Assembly (NCBI RefSeq): GCF_014174395.1
Contig: NZ_JABEQD010000001.1
Coordinates: forward strand, 434,001 to 498,000
DNA: 64,000 nt
Direction of reading: 5' to 3'
From: Gluconacetobacter aggeris
Lineage (GTDB): Bacteria > Pseudomonadota > Alphaproteobacteria > Acetobacterales > Acetobacteraceae
The position numbers were made by a program, and so were the translations under genes. Under the pieces are notes generated by a model that did no database searches, was not told the origin of the DNA, and saw only the letters and a program-made list of their open reading frames with translations. Of the stretch, positions 9,344-17,064 are shown in pieces (position 1 is the first letter of the stretch; each line of letters starts with the position of its first letter).

Positions 9344-9835
9344 TCAGGCAGCCGCCCGCCGCGCACGCTGCAACGCGGCAAAATCCACCGCCTGCATCAG
9401 CACCGGCGGAAATCCGGCATCCCGCGTCAGGTCCGCCAGCAGATTGCGCGCGGCCGGAAACAGCAGGGCCGGGATATCGATCAGCAGCAGCGGCTCCAGC
9501 ACCTCCGGCGCGGCGATCCCCCCGGCCATGCGCAGGCTGACCAGCCCGGCATAGGCCAGGTCGGCCTCGTACAGCACCTGCTCGCCCGGCGTCCGCCCCT
9601 GGCAGCGCAACACCAGCGCGACCTCGAACAGCGGCGAGCCGTCGGCGACCTGCCGCGCATCGACATCCAGGTCCAGATGCAGCCTCGGCAGTTCCTTCGG
9701 CGCGGCATGGACCGCCGGCGCGCCGGGCACCGCCAGACGCACCGATTTGACATACTGGCTGACGATTTCCGCGCGCGGCGCGGCCGTTCCACCCACCGCC
9801 CCGGCAATCGTGGCGGTGGCGTCTCCATCCTGCAT
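9344..9835 (-). CDS. secB: Protein-export chaperone SecB
   Basis: SecB (163 residues) is the cytoplasmic tetrameric chaperone that keeps precursors unfolded and delivers them to SecA. Typical features are the QYVKSVRL-type strand near residue 28, the central EVALVLRCQ and YEADLAYAGLVSL strands, and the C-terminal segment LLFPAARNLLADLTRDAGFPP, which is close to the family consensus. The ATG at 9835 is preferred over an in-frame TTG at 9883, because the extra residues are atypical. A 161-bp inverted-repeat element lies 95 bp upstream and could affect expression. Confidence 0.95.
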   Translation of the reverse strand: MQDGDATATIAGAVGGTAAPRAEIVSQYVKSVRLAVPGAPAVHAAPKELPRLHLDLDVDARQVADGSPLFEVALVLRCQGRTPGEQVLYEADLAYAGLVSLRMAGGIAAPEVLEPLLLIDIPALLFPAARNLLADLTRDAGFPPVLMQAVDFAALQRARRAAA

Positions 9836-9929
9836 CTTGGTCCCGTACTCCGGATCGTGAAGCCGCGACTGTGCTGCAGGCAAGATGAACGAGGCGTTTA
9901 TCCGGCGCTGTTTTTCTCGGATGTCTCAG

Positions 9930-10090
9930 AGCCTGACCGGAAATGTGCGCTGGTGAGCGAGAGCGGCCCAGAGGGCCGCGCCCGGCGTGGGTTTCCGAGC
10001 ATCGGAGCGGAGCGGCCTTGATGGAAGTGAGCACCGAAGCGCAGGAAACGCGCACAGGACGCGCCGCCAGCGCGCATTTACGGTCAGGCT
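9930..10090. repeat. 161-bp element with 24-nt inverted ends
   Basis: The ends 9930-9953 and 10067-10090 are inverted copies that match at 22 of 24 positions (AGCCTGACCG-n-AAATG-n-GCGCTGG). Inside are further perfect stems, for example GCGGCCC-aga-GGGCCGC at 9963-9979. No protein gene fits. It begins 1 bp from the stop of the upstream gene and reaches towards secB. It may be a non-autonomous repeat element or a structured RNA. Confidence 0.75.
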
Positions 10091-10091
10091 T

Positions 10092-10418
10092 TCAGATGAA
10101 TTGTCCGCGCAGGAAGCCCAGCGCGGGCAGGGGGCGCCACGCACGCGGCAGATCGGCGCGGCGGATGGGCGCCACGCTGTATCGGGGCACCGGCTGGCGG
10201 GTCTGGCGCAGGAAGGACGCATAGGCCCGCACCTGCTGTTCCCGCCAGTCGCGGTCGGCCATCGCGGCCGGGCGGGCGGGATAGATCTCCGCAATACGCA
10301 GGGCCCGGCCGACGGTCGCGACAACGGCCCAGACCACGTCGTCCTTGCGCCCGGCGCGCTGAAACGCGATGATTTCACTCAAGAGCCTGCTCCGCCCCGA
10401 TCCGGCAAACGACACCAT
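10092..10418 (-). CDS. Hypothetical protein, 108 residues
   Basis: I do not recognise this protein. It starts at an ATG, has a balanced mix of charged and hydrophobic residues, and reads like a real soluble protein: an N-terminal SRLLSEIIAFQ helix-like segment, VVWAVVATVGRALRIAEIYPARP in the middle, and a basic C-terminal part. No signal peptide or membrane helix is clear. It lies upstream of secB on the same strand, separated by the 161-bp inverted-repeat element. An overlapping reading in another frame (ending at 9926) runs through the repeat element and is judged spurious. Confidence 0.55.
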   Translation of the reverse strand: MVSFAGSGRSRLLSEIIAFQRAGRKDDVVWAVVATVGRALRIAEIYPARPAAMADRDWREQQVRAYASFLRQTRQPVPRYSVAPIRRADLPRAWRPLPALGFLRGQFI

Positions 10419-10522
10419 GCCGGCGCGGTGGGAATCAAGGCCGATCTGCGGGCGTCGGCTCGCCGCACGGCAATGTCCCGATTTCCTTGCCGGACATCGC
10501 GCGAAACGGTAGGAGGCTGCCC

Positions 10523-10867
10523 ATGCTGCGTTTACTTGTCACCCTGCCTTTCCTGCTGGGGCTGATCGTCTTCAGCGCCTGCAACCAGGACCCGATCCAG
10601 ATGTGGTTCCTGGATTGGGGGTGGAAATCCTCGGTTGGCGTGCTGACGCTGATCGTCGCCGCCGCATTCTTCATCCTGGGCGCGATCGCGGTATGGTTCG
10701 CCGAGTTGCGCCAGCGCGGACGCGCCCGCCGGGCGGAACAGCAGGTCCGCACGCTGGAGGACCAGGTGACCGAACTGCGCCGCCAGCAGGCCGAAACCTA
10801 TAACCCGCCCCCCGCGCCAGTGACCACCACCGTCCTGCCGGCATCGCACGAGGCCCCCCTGGCATGA
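10523..10867 (+). CDS. lapA: LapA-domain membrane protein
   Basis: The 114-residue protein has two membrane segments (LLVTLPFLLGLIVFSAC near 4-20, and VGVLTLIVAAAFFILGAIAVWF near 40-61) followed by a charged heptad-rich helix, QQVRTLEDQVTELRRQQAE. This is the layout of LapA/YciS (DUF1049), an inner-membrane protein that in E. coli works with LapB in lipopolysaccharide assembly and LpxC control. The start is fixed by an AGGAGG site 6 bp upstream. The stop overlaps the pyrF ATG by 4 bp. No lapB gene is adjacent. Confidence 0.8.
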   Translation: MLRLLVTLPFLLGLIVFSACNQDPIQMWFLDWGWKSSVGVLTLIVAAAFFILGAIAVWFAELRQRGRARRAEQQVRTLEDQVTELRRQQAETYNPPPAPVTTTVLPASHEAPLA

Positions 10868-11571
10868 CCACCCGCCGCACGCGCCTGATCGTGGCGCTGG
10901 ACACCAAGGACGAGGCCCAGGCCGCGCGCTGGCGCGACCAGACCGCCGCCAGTGCCGGCGCCATCAAGCTGGGGCTGGAATTCACCTATGCGCGGGGACT
11001 GGACGCGGTGCGCCGGGTCGCGGACGGGCACAGCCTGTTCCTGGACCTGAAACTGCACGACATCCCCAACACGGTCGGTTCGGCCATCGGCAGCCTGGCC
11101 GAGACCCGCCCGGCGATGCTGACGATCCACGCCCAGGGCGGCAGCGCCATGATCGCGGCCGCCCGCGCCGCCGTGGACCGCGCCTTCCTGGCCGATGCCC
11201 GCCCGCTGCTGCTGGCGGTGACGGTACTGACCAGCATGGATGCCGACGCCCTGCGCGAAATCGGCGTTCATGACGACCCGTGCCAGCAGGTGCTGCGCCT
11301 GGGCGCGCTGGCGATGGCGGCCGGCGCCGACGGGCTGATCTGCTCGCCGCACGAGATCGCCCCCCTGCGTGACCGGCTGGGCGACGCGCCGGTGCTGGTA
11401 GTGCCCGGCATCCGCCCCGCCGGGTCCGCAACCGGCGACCAGAAACGGGTCATGACCCCGGCCCAGGCCCGCCATGCCGGTGCCGACTGGATCGTGGTCG
11501 GCCGCCCGATCACCACCGCCGCCGACCCCGCCGCCGCCGCCGCCGCCGTGGCGGCGGAGCTGGCCGGCTGA
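10864..11571 (+). CDS. pyrF: Orotidine 5'-phosphate decarboxylase
   Basis: PyrF (235 residues) decarboxylates OMP to UMP, the last step of de novo pyrimidine synthesis. The catalytic D-K-x-x-D array is visible as DLKLHDIPNT with D61, K63 and D66. The C-terminal phosphate-binding motif region reads VPGIRP and DWIVVGRPIT. The ATG overlaps the lapA stop. Its C-terminus ends in an alanine run encoded by a GCC repeat (about 11520-11550), which looks like slippage-prone low complexity. trpF follows after 4 bp. Confidence 0.97.
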   Translation: MTTRRTRLIVALDTKDEAQAARWRDQTAASAGAIKLGLEFTYARGLDAVRRVADGHSLFLDLKLHDIPNTVGSAIGSLAETRPAMLTIHAQGGSAMIAAARAAVDRAFLADARPLLLAVTVLTSMDADALREIGVHDDPCQQVLRLGALAMAAGADGLICSPHEIAPLRDRLGDAPVLVVPGIRPAGSATGDQKRVMTPAQARHAGADWIVVGRPITTAADPAAAAAAVAAELAG

Positions 11572-11575
11572 CCCG

Positions 11576-12223
11576 ATGGCCCAACCCATCGGCATCAAGA
11601 TCTGCGGCCTGACCGAGCCCGAGGGGCTGGACGCCGCGATCGCCCATGGTGCCGACTGGGTGGGGTTCGTCTTCTTCGCGCGGTCGCCCCGCGCCGTCAC
11701 GCCGGCGCAGGCAGCAGCTTTGGCAGCCCGCGTGCCATCCGGCGGCCCGCGCCGCATCGGCCTGTTCGTGGCACCGGATGACGATGCGATCGCGGCAACG
11801 CTGGATGCGGTCGCGCTGGACGGGCTGCAGATCTACGCCCCCATGCCGCGTGCGCTGGAAATCCGCGAAAAATTCCGCCTGCCCGTCTGGCACGCAAACG
11901 GCGTCACGACAGCGGAGGACCTGCCGGCCACGACGCCTCTGGACGGGCTGGTGATCGAATCACGCCCTCCGGCCGGGGCGGACCGGCCCGGCGGCAATGC
12001 GCAGCCGATCGACTGGACCATCACGAAAAACTGGCAAGCCCCCGTTCCCTGGATGCTGGCCGGAGGGCTGACGCCCGAGACCGTCGCCCGCGCGATCGCC
12101 CTGAGCGGCGCCCCGGCGGTCGATGTCTCATCCGGCGTGGAAAGCGCGCCGGGCCGCAAGGACGCGCGTCTGATCGCGCGCTTCATCCAGGCGGCCCGGC
12201 AGGGCGCTCACCAGCGTCCGTAA
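11576..12223 (+). CDS. trpF: Phosphoribosylanthranilate isomerase
   Basis: TrpF (215 residues) carries out the third step of tryptophan synthesis, isomerising N-(5-phosphoribosyl)anthranilate. The N-terminal KICGLTEPEG contains the catalytic Cys, and DWVGFVFFARSPR and the C-terminal LAGGLTPETV and AVDVSSGVE blocks match the family. The ATG at 11576 follows the pyrF stop by 4 bp; an upstream in-frame reading is a shadow of pyrF. The pyrF-trpF pairing is known in Alphaproteobacteria, where trpB and trpA often follow, but here they do not. Its 3' end overlaps the convergent Gly/Tyr-rich gene by 16 bp. Confidence 0.96.
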   Translation: MAQPIGIKICGLTEPEGLDAAIAHGADWVGFVFFARSPRAVTPAQAAALAARVPSGGPRRIGLFVAPDDDAIAATLDAVALDGLQIYAPMPRALEIREKFRLPVWHANGVTTAEDLPATTPLDGLVIESRPPAGADRPGGNAQPIDWTITKNWQAPVPWMLAGGLTPETVARAIALSGAPAVDVSSGVESAPGRKDARLIARFIQAARQGAHQRP

Positions 12224-12579
12224 CCGTACGGATAGCCGTACACAGGGTACGGATAGGCGGGGTAGACCGGATAAGCCGGGTAGGCGGGATAGGCGTATGC
12301 CGGCGGATAATAGCGGTACCGGTATCCGTAACCATAATAGGGCGAGGCAAGCGCCGAACCTGCCAGCACCCCGACCCCGAACCCGCCGAGTCCCCAGCCC
12401 CAGCGCGGCCCCCAGCCGCCCCCGCGCCAGCCCCAGCCGCCCCCCCAGCCCGGCCCGCGTCCCCAGCCACCGCCACCGTGCCAGCCCCAGCCGCCATGCC
12501 CCCATGCCATGGCCGAGGTCGAAGATAATGGTCCCGCCACGGCCAATGCCGCCGCCAGCAGGAAAGCCATCTTGCGCAT
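12208..12579 (-). CDS. Secreted Gly/Trp/Tyr-rich protein
   Basis: This 123-residue protein begins with a clear Sec signal peptide (MRKMAFLLAAALAVAGPL, probable cleavage after SAMA). The rest is low complexity: first a Gly/Trp-rich part with GWGWHGGGGWGRG-like units, then a short hydrophobic stretch, and a Tyr/Pro-rich tail with repeating YPAYPAYPVYPAYP. Function unknown; such proteins are predicted to be envelope-associated. The ATG has a GGAAGGGAGAA ribosome binding site. The gene converges on trpF and overlaps it by 16 bp. Confidence 0.7.
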   Translation of the reverse strand: MRKMAFLLAAALAVAGPLSSTSAMAWGHGGWGWHGGGGWGRGPGWGGGWGWRGGGWGPRWGWGLGGFGVGVLAGSALASPYYGYGYRYRYYPPAYAYPAYPAYPVYPAYPYPVYGYPYGYGRW

Positions 12580-12750
12580 CGAAATTCTCCCTTCCAGCAG
12601 GAAATAGGTCACGTCATCATGTCGGCAGGACAGGCGGCATGGTAAACCCGTCCGGCATGCACGATCACGGGATCGCGGTCCGCCTTCCTGTCGGTACACG
12701 GGCCATCCGGCACCCCGATCCCGGCCTTTTTGTGGCAATCGCGCCAGCCC

Positions 12751-13248
12751 TCAGCGCCGTCCGGCACGCTCGCGGATACGTGCCCCCAGGGCGGCCAGCG
12801 CATCCTTCAATGGACCATCCTCCATGTCGGGAATCGGCACCGGCGGAGGCGGATCGCGCGGCGCGGGTCGCGGGGGCGGGGCCGCGCCTGCGACCAGGTC
12901 CTGCACCAGTTTCAGCGACCGCACGGTGCCATGCCCGCAGGAACGGTTGACGCGGGCGATCAGTTCGGGCGCCAGATGCTGCAATTCCATCGCTACCGGT
13001 CCGGCGCAGCCCAGCGTCAACACCCCGGCCGACAGGCGGCGCGGCACGGTGCAACGGGCCAGATCCGGGCCGACAATCTCCGCCCAATCGGTCATCACCT
13101 GCGCCAGCGCGGCCGGATGCCGGCGAAAGGCTGGGCGGGCCACAGCCGGAATCAACGCCCCCAGGCTGCGCATCGTCAGCGCGCGCCGCGGTTCGGGCTT
13201 GGGTGCGGCCATGCCCGCGCGCTTGCCGTCGGTCCGATCCTTCGCCAT
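12751..13248 (-). CDS. DciA-like DUF721 protein
   Basis: The 165-residue protein has the DUF721 domain (about residues 30-110) seen in DciA, the helicase-loader factor that replaces DnaC in many bacteria. The segment ALAQVMTDWAEIVGPDLA followed by VLTLGCAGPVAMELQHLAPELIARVN is typical. The C-terminal third is Pro/Arg-rich and probably disordered. The start is the ATG at 13248; a much longer in-frame reading overlaps mutY and is rejected. It is divergent from mutY with only 9 bp between start codons, an arrangement known in Alphaproteobacteria. Confidence 0.82.
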   Translation of the reverse strand: MAKDRTDGKRAGMAAPKPEPRRALTMRSLGALIPAVARPAFRRHPAALAQVMTDWAEIVGPDLARCTVPRRLSAGVLTLGCAGPVAMELQHLAPELIARVNRSCGHGTVRSLKLVQDLVAGAAPPPRPAPRDPPPPVPIPDMEDGPLKDALAALGARIRERAGRR

Positions 13249-13257
13249 AAGCGCCCC

Positions 13258-14322
13258 GTGCCTCCTTCTTCCGCCGCCCTGCTGCGCTGGTACGACCGCC
13301 ATCGCCGGACCCTTCCCTGGCGGGCCCTGCCCGGCCGGACAGCCGATCCCTATCACGTCTGGCTCAGCGAAATCATGCTGCAACAGACGACGGTGGCGGC
13401 GGTCATTCCCTATTACCACCGCTTTCTCGACCTGTTTCCCACCGTCGGCGACCTGGCGCGGGCCGAATCCGACACGGTCATGGCCGCCTGGGCGGGTCTT
13501 GGCTACTACGCAAGGGCGCGCAACCTGCATGCCTGCGCCCGGGCCGTGGCAGCGGCCGGCGGCTTTCCACGCGACATGGCCGGCCTGCTGGCGCTGCCGG
13601 GGGTGGGCACCTACACCGCCGCCGCTATCGCCGCCATCGCGTTCGGCCAGCCGGTGGTGCCGGTCGACGGCAATGTGGAGCGCGTGACCAGCCGGCTGTT
13701 CGCCCTGACCGATCCCCTGCCCGGATCGCGCAAGACCATCGCCCGGCACGCCGCGACGCTGAACGATTCCGCCGAGGCCCGGGCACGGCCCTCCGATTTC
13801 GCCCAGGCGCTGTTCGACCTCGGGGCGGGCATCTGCACCCCACGCCAGCCGGCCTGCGCACTATGCCCGTGGCGGGAGTCCTGCGCCGGCCTCGGCCGGG
13901 GCATCGCCGCCAGCCTGCCGGCCAAGGCGCCGCGCACCGCCCGCCCGGTGCGCCATGGCGCGCATTTCCTGCTGACCGACGCGGGCGGCCAGATCCTGCT
14001 GCGGCGCCGGCCGGAGAAAGGATTGCTGGGCAGCATGCTGGAACTGCCGGGCACCGAATGGCGCCCCACGCCCTGGCGCGAGGCCGAAGCCATGGCCTTC
14101 GCCCCGGCCCGCGCCGACTGGCGCGCGGCCGGGCGCATCACGCACGTCTTCACTCATTTCACCCTGCATGTGGACGTCTACGCCGCCCATGTCGGGCATT
14201 TCCCCAACACCGTCGCCCGCATCGGCGGCATGGCCGTGCCCCATGCCGATCTGGATACGCTGGCCCTGCCGTCGCTGATGCGCAAATGCGTGGCCGCCGC
14301 ATGGCCCGAACGCGCGACCTGA
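13258..14322 (+). CDS. mutY: A/G-specific adenine glycosylase
   Basis: MutY (354 residues) removes adenine mispaired with 8-oxoguanine. The catalytic Glu38 is in SEIMLQQT. The helix-hairpin-helix LPGVGTYTAAAI is near 113-124 and the catalytic Asp137 is in VDGNVER. The [4Fe-4S] ligands are C193, C200, C203 and C209 (C-x6-C-x2-C-x5-C). A NUDIX-like C-terminal domain follows from about residue 225. The start is GTG at 13258, right before PPSSAALLRWYDRHRR; no ATG or ribosome binding site fits, so the message may be leaderless. It lies back to back with the dciA-like gene. Confidence 0.95.
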   Translation: MPPSSAALLRWYDRHRRTLPWRALPGRTADPYHVWLSEIMLQQTTVAAVIPYYHRFLDLFPTVGDLARAESDTVMAAWAGLGYYARARNLHACARAVAAAGGFPRDMAGLLALPGVGTYTAAAIAAIAFGQPVVPVDGNVERVTSRLFALTDPLPGSRKTIARHAATLNDSAEARARPSDFAQALFDLGAGICTPRQPACALCPWRESCAGLGRGIAASLPAKAPRTARPVRHGAHFLLTDAGGQILLRRRPEKGLLGSMLELPGTEWRPTPWREAEAMAFAPARADWRAAGRITHVFTHFTLHVDVYAAHVGHFPNTVARIGGMAVPHADLDTLALPSLMRKCVAAAWPERAT

Positions 14323-14523
14323 TAAAAGCGCAGGGCTCCTGCCGCGGCCGTTCCGTCACTCGCCTGTCATTTTTTCTTGACGATTCATGAAGCGGCAAGC
14401 TTGACTGATCAGGCGGTCCGGACGGCCTGTTCCCAGGGTCCGATCCCGCCGCGAGTGCCTTCCGGCAAGCGAAAACCGCCAGGATTCCTCGGCGGCATGC
14501 CGTTTCCGGAAGGGATGGAGAGC

Positions 14524-14670
14524 ATGATGACCGTCATTACCGCGTTTCTGTCGTCATCCCTGCCGGTCCTCGGCCTGTGCCTGGCCACCGGCTGTGCCGC
14601 ACTGCTTGCATGGCGCAACGCCCCGACGCCCCAGCCGGTTCCCGTACGCGTCCGTTCGCGCCGTCGCTGA
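14524..14670 (+). CDS. Small one-helix membrane protein
   Basis: A 48-residue reading frame starts at the first of two adjacent ATGs and follows a purine-rich GGAAGGGATGGAGAG site. It encodes one hydrophobic helix (VITAFLSSSLPVLGLCLATGCAA split by two Cys) and a basic tail rich in Pro and Arg (VPVRVRSRRR). This fits a small membrane peptide with a positively charged cytoplasmic end. It lies between mutY and hemH. No family is recognised; it could be a chance frame. Confidence 0.4.
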   Translation: MMTVITAFLSSSLPVLGLCLATGCAALLAWRNAPTPQPVPVRVRSRRR

Positions 14671-14762
14671 TTACGCGCGTCACCGCGATCCGTTCCGCCG
14701 GCATCAGTTCTGTCCGGGTTCGTTTTGCCAGCATCGGACGGGTCCTGTAACATCCCGGCCCG

Positions 14763-15800
14763 ATGACCTTCCTCACCGTCCGCCCGGGCGCTTCCGTCGC
14801 CCCGTCCCGTATCGGCGTCCTGCTGACCAATCTCGGCACGCCCGATGATACCGGCTATGGCGCCGTGCGGCGCTATCTGGCCGAATTCCTGTCCGATCGG
14901 CGGATCATCGAGGCCCATCCGGCCCTCTGGCAGCCGATCCTGCGCGGGCCGATCCTGACCCTGCGTCCACGCCGCACCGGCAGCGCCTATCGCCGTATCT
15001 GGAACGAGGAACGGAACGAGAGCCCGCTGCGTACGTACACGCGGGCGCAGGGCGAAGCCCTGGCCCAGCGCCTGGCGCCCGATGGCGTGGCGGTGGAATG
15101 GGCAATGCGCTATGGTACCCCTTCGATCGCATCAGGCATTGCCACCCTGCTGCGCCGGGGTTGCGAACGGGTACTGCTGCTGCCGCTTTACCCGCAGTAT
15201 AGCGCCACCACCACCGCTACCGCCAACGATCAGGCCTTCCGCGCGCTGATGCGCCTGCGCAACCAGCCGGCGGTGCGCACCGTGCCGGCCTTTCCCGACC
15301 ATCCGCTCTATATCGCCGCGCTGGCCCGCTCCGTCCGCGAGACGCTGGCCGGCCTGCCCTTTGCCCCGCAGCGGATCGTGGCCTCGTTCCACGGCCTGCC
15401 GCGCGCCTATGTCGAACGCGGCGACCCTTATGCCGAGGAATGCACCCGCACCATGGCCGCTCTCCGGCAGGCCCTGGACATGGATGAGACGGCAATGCCG
15501 CTGACCTACCAGTCGCGGTTCGGACCCGCGCGCTGGCTGGAACCCTATACCGCACCGCTGATAGCCGGTCTGCCGGCGCAGGGCATCACGCGCGTGGCGG
15601 TGATCATGCCCGGCTTCATGGCCGACTGTATCGAGACGCTGGATGAAATCGGCAACGAGGTCCGGGCGGAATTCCTGGCCGCCGGCGGCACCGATTTCGC
15701 GCTGATTCCCTGCCTGAACGCCGCCCCCGCCGCCATCGACCTGCTGGAGGCCCTGACACGGCAGGAACTGGCGGGCTGGCTGCCGGCGCGGTCGGCATAA
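14763..15800 (+). CDS. hemH: Ferrochelatase
   Basis: HemH (345 residues) inserts Fe2+ into protoporphyrin IX to make heme. The N-terminal GVLLTNLGTPD, the catalytic His210 in SFHGLPRAYVERGDPY and the Glu-containing FMADCIETLDEIG are all present, as is the LTYQSRFGPARWLEPYT block. The length matches the usual 320-350 residues. The ATG at 14763 is the only good start, although its ribosome binding site is weak. It ends before a perfect 12-bp hairpin that probably terminates it. Heme supply also involves hemN at 61-63 kb in this window. Confidence 0.96.
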   Translation: MTFLTVRPGASVAPSRIGVLLTNLGTPDDTGYGAVRRYLAEFLSDRRIIEAHPALWQPILRGPILTLRPRRTGSAYRRIWNEERNESPLRTYTRAQGEALAQRLAPDGVAVEWAMRYGTPSIASGIATLLRRGCERVLLLPLYPQYSATTTATANDQAFRALMRLRNQPAVRTVPAFPDHPLYIAALARSVRETLAGLPFAPQRIVASFHGLPRAYVERGDPYAEECTRTMAALRQALDMDETAMPLTYQSRFGPARWLEPYTAPLIAGLPAQGITRVAVIMPGFMADCIETLDEIGNEVRAEFLAAGGTDFALIPCLNAAPAAIDLLEALTRQELAGWLPARSA

Positions 15801-15805
15801 CCGCG

Positions 15806-15835
15806 GACCGGGACCGCTATCGGGCGGTCCCGGTC
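15806..15835. terminator. Hairpin between convergent genes
   Basis: GACCGGGACCGC pairs perfectly with GCGGTCCCGGTC around a TATCGG loop. It sits 6 bp after the hemH stop and 11 bp from the stop of the convergent small secreted-protein gene, so it can serve both. No T-run follows. Confidence 0.65.
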
Positions 15836-15846
15836 GCGCCCAAGCC

Positions 15847-16212
15847 TCAGTGCGGGGCGCCAGGCGCCTGCGGATGTTCCGCGTCCCACAGCGTGGCTTT
15901 CTGCTCGTCCGTCTTGCGCTGGCGATAGCGCTCCATCATGCTCAGATGCGGATCGACCGGATGCTCCTTGTCATACAGGGCCGCCTTCTCCCGCAGTCCC
16001 TTGCGATATTCATGGCGGGTATACATGCCGGCGGCACAGCCCCCGACCGCACCCAGCACGGCATGATGGTTGGCCACATGACCGCCGACCGCACCGACCG
16101 CGCCATATTTCAGGCACCCGCCCGGTTCGGCATGCGCCCCTGCGGCAAGACCGGTCGACAGCAGGCCGGCAGTCAGCAGCATCACCATGCCGCGCGTCTG
16201 GATCTTCTTCAT
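15847..16212 (-). CDS. Exported glycine-zipper-like protein
   Basis: The 121-residue protein starts with a Sec signal peptide (MKKIQTRGMVMLLTAGLL, probable cleavage after AHA). It is followed by an alternating Gly/Ala segment (GAVGAVGGHVANHHAVLGAVGG) that looks like a glycine-zipper membrane hairpin with three His. The C-terminal half is charged and contains two similar KE-HP units (YDKEHPVDPH and WDAEHPQAPG). Function unknown; related glycine-zipper proteins are periplasmic or outer-membrane associated. The ATG at 16212 has an ACAGGA site; longer in-frame starts lack a signal peptide. Confidence 0.6.
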   Translation of the reverse strand: MKKIQTRGMVMLLTAGLLSTGLAAGAHAEPGGCLKYGAVGAVGGHVANHHAVLGAVGGCAAGMYTRHEYRKGLREKAALYDKEHPVDPHLSMMERYRQRKTDEQKATLWDAEHPQAPGAPH

Positions 16213-16367
16213 CAGTCCTGTCCATGCTCCAATGCCGGATGGATGGAAACCGCCCATCCTTCCCCGGCAATTCCAGTCTAAGACATAGTATGTCATGATC
16301 ATGACGTCAGCGTTCGCGCTCAAGAATCTCCTGCCGGAATCGCGCCTCCGCACGCCTCATCGGCACG

Positions 16368-16964
16368 TCAGGGGCTGTCGCAGCTTTCGGTCAGTTGATT
16401 GAAGAACCGGCCACCCGTGCAGGTCACGGCAGGCGAGGGCGCCTGTGGAGGAGGCGCAGGCGGTGCATAGGGCTGGGCCGCATAAGGCTGCGCGGGGTAA
16501 GGCTGCGCCGGATAAGGGTAGCCATAGTCCGCAGGCGGATAGGCACCGCCCTCGTACGCCGGCGGAGGGTAATCATCGTAATCCGCGCCGTCCCCATCGT
16601 CGTACGCACCATAAGCAGCAGCTCCGGCGGCCAAGCCGAACATCGTGCCGAACGCCAGCGGCCAACCCCAGCCACCGTAATATCCACCCCAGCCGGGATA
16701 GCCCCAGCCACCCCAGCCGCCATGGTAACCACCATAGCCGCCATACCCGCGGTAATAGCCGCCACCGCCGCGATAGTAGCCTCCGCCGCCCCGATAGCCG
16801 CCGCCGTGCCAGCCGCCTCCTCCGCCATGGTAGCCGCCGCCACCACCGAAGCCATGGCCACCACCATGCCCGCCACCGCCGCCGTGCTGAGCCAGGGCCC
16901 CTGCCGGCGCCACCGCCACACCCAGCATGAGCGTGGCCGCCCCCAACATCAGAAATCGCCGCAT
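16368..16964 (-). CDS. Secreted glycine-rich protein
   Basis: The 198-residue protein has a Sec signal peptide (cleavage after GALA). A roughly 75-residue run of Gly/His/Tyr repeats with YRGGGGYYRGGGGYYRG-type units follows, then a hydrophobic stretch (FGTMFGLAAGAAAYGAY), an Asp-rich patch, a Tyr/Pro/Gln tail with repeated YPAQPYPAQPY, and a C-terminal CTGGRFFNQLTESC pair of cysteines that may form a disulfide. It resembles the 12.2-12.6 kb protein in design but not in order of segments. Function unknown; likely envelope or extracellular. Confidence 0.65.
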   Translation of the reverse strand: MRRFLMLGAATLMLGVAVAPAGALAQHGGGGGHGGGHGFGGGGGYHGGGGGWHGGGYRGGGGYYRGGGGYYRGYGGYGGYHGGWGGWGYPGWGGYYGGWGWPLAFGTMFGLAAGAAAYGAYDDGDGADYDDYPPPAYEGGAYPPADYGYPYPAQPYPAQPYAAQPYAPPAPPPQAPSPAVTCTGGRFFNQLTESCDSP

Positions 16965-17064
16965 GTGCCGAATCTCCCGCGTTCCCGATCCATATAGGCA
17001 TCAAGGAGGGTGTTTTTCAGAGCGGAGAGGTATCGATATGTAATGCCGGTCGCAGGCCCGGTGG

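Noticed and set aside
9926-10378. 150-codon leftward frame running through the inverted-repeat element
   Set aside because: It overlaps a more protein-like frame (10092-10418) and its C-terminal part is just the translated repeat element.
11520-11560. GCC trinucleotide run as a microsatellite of interest
   Set aside because: It encodes the alanine-rich end of PyrF and is expected low complexity in a high-GC gene.
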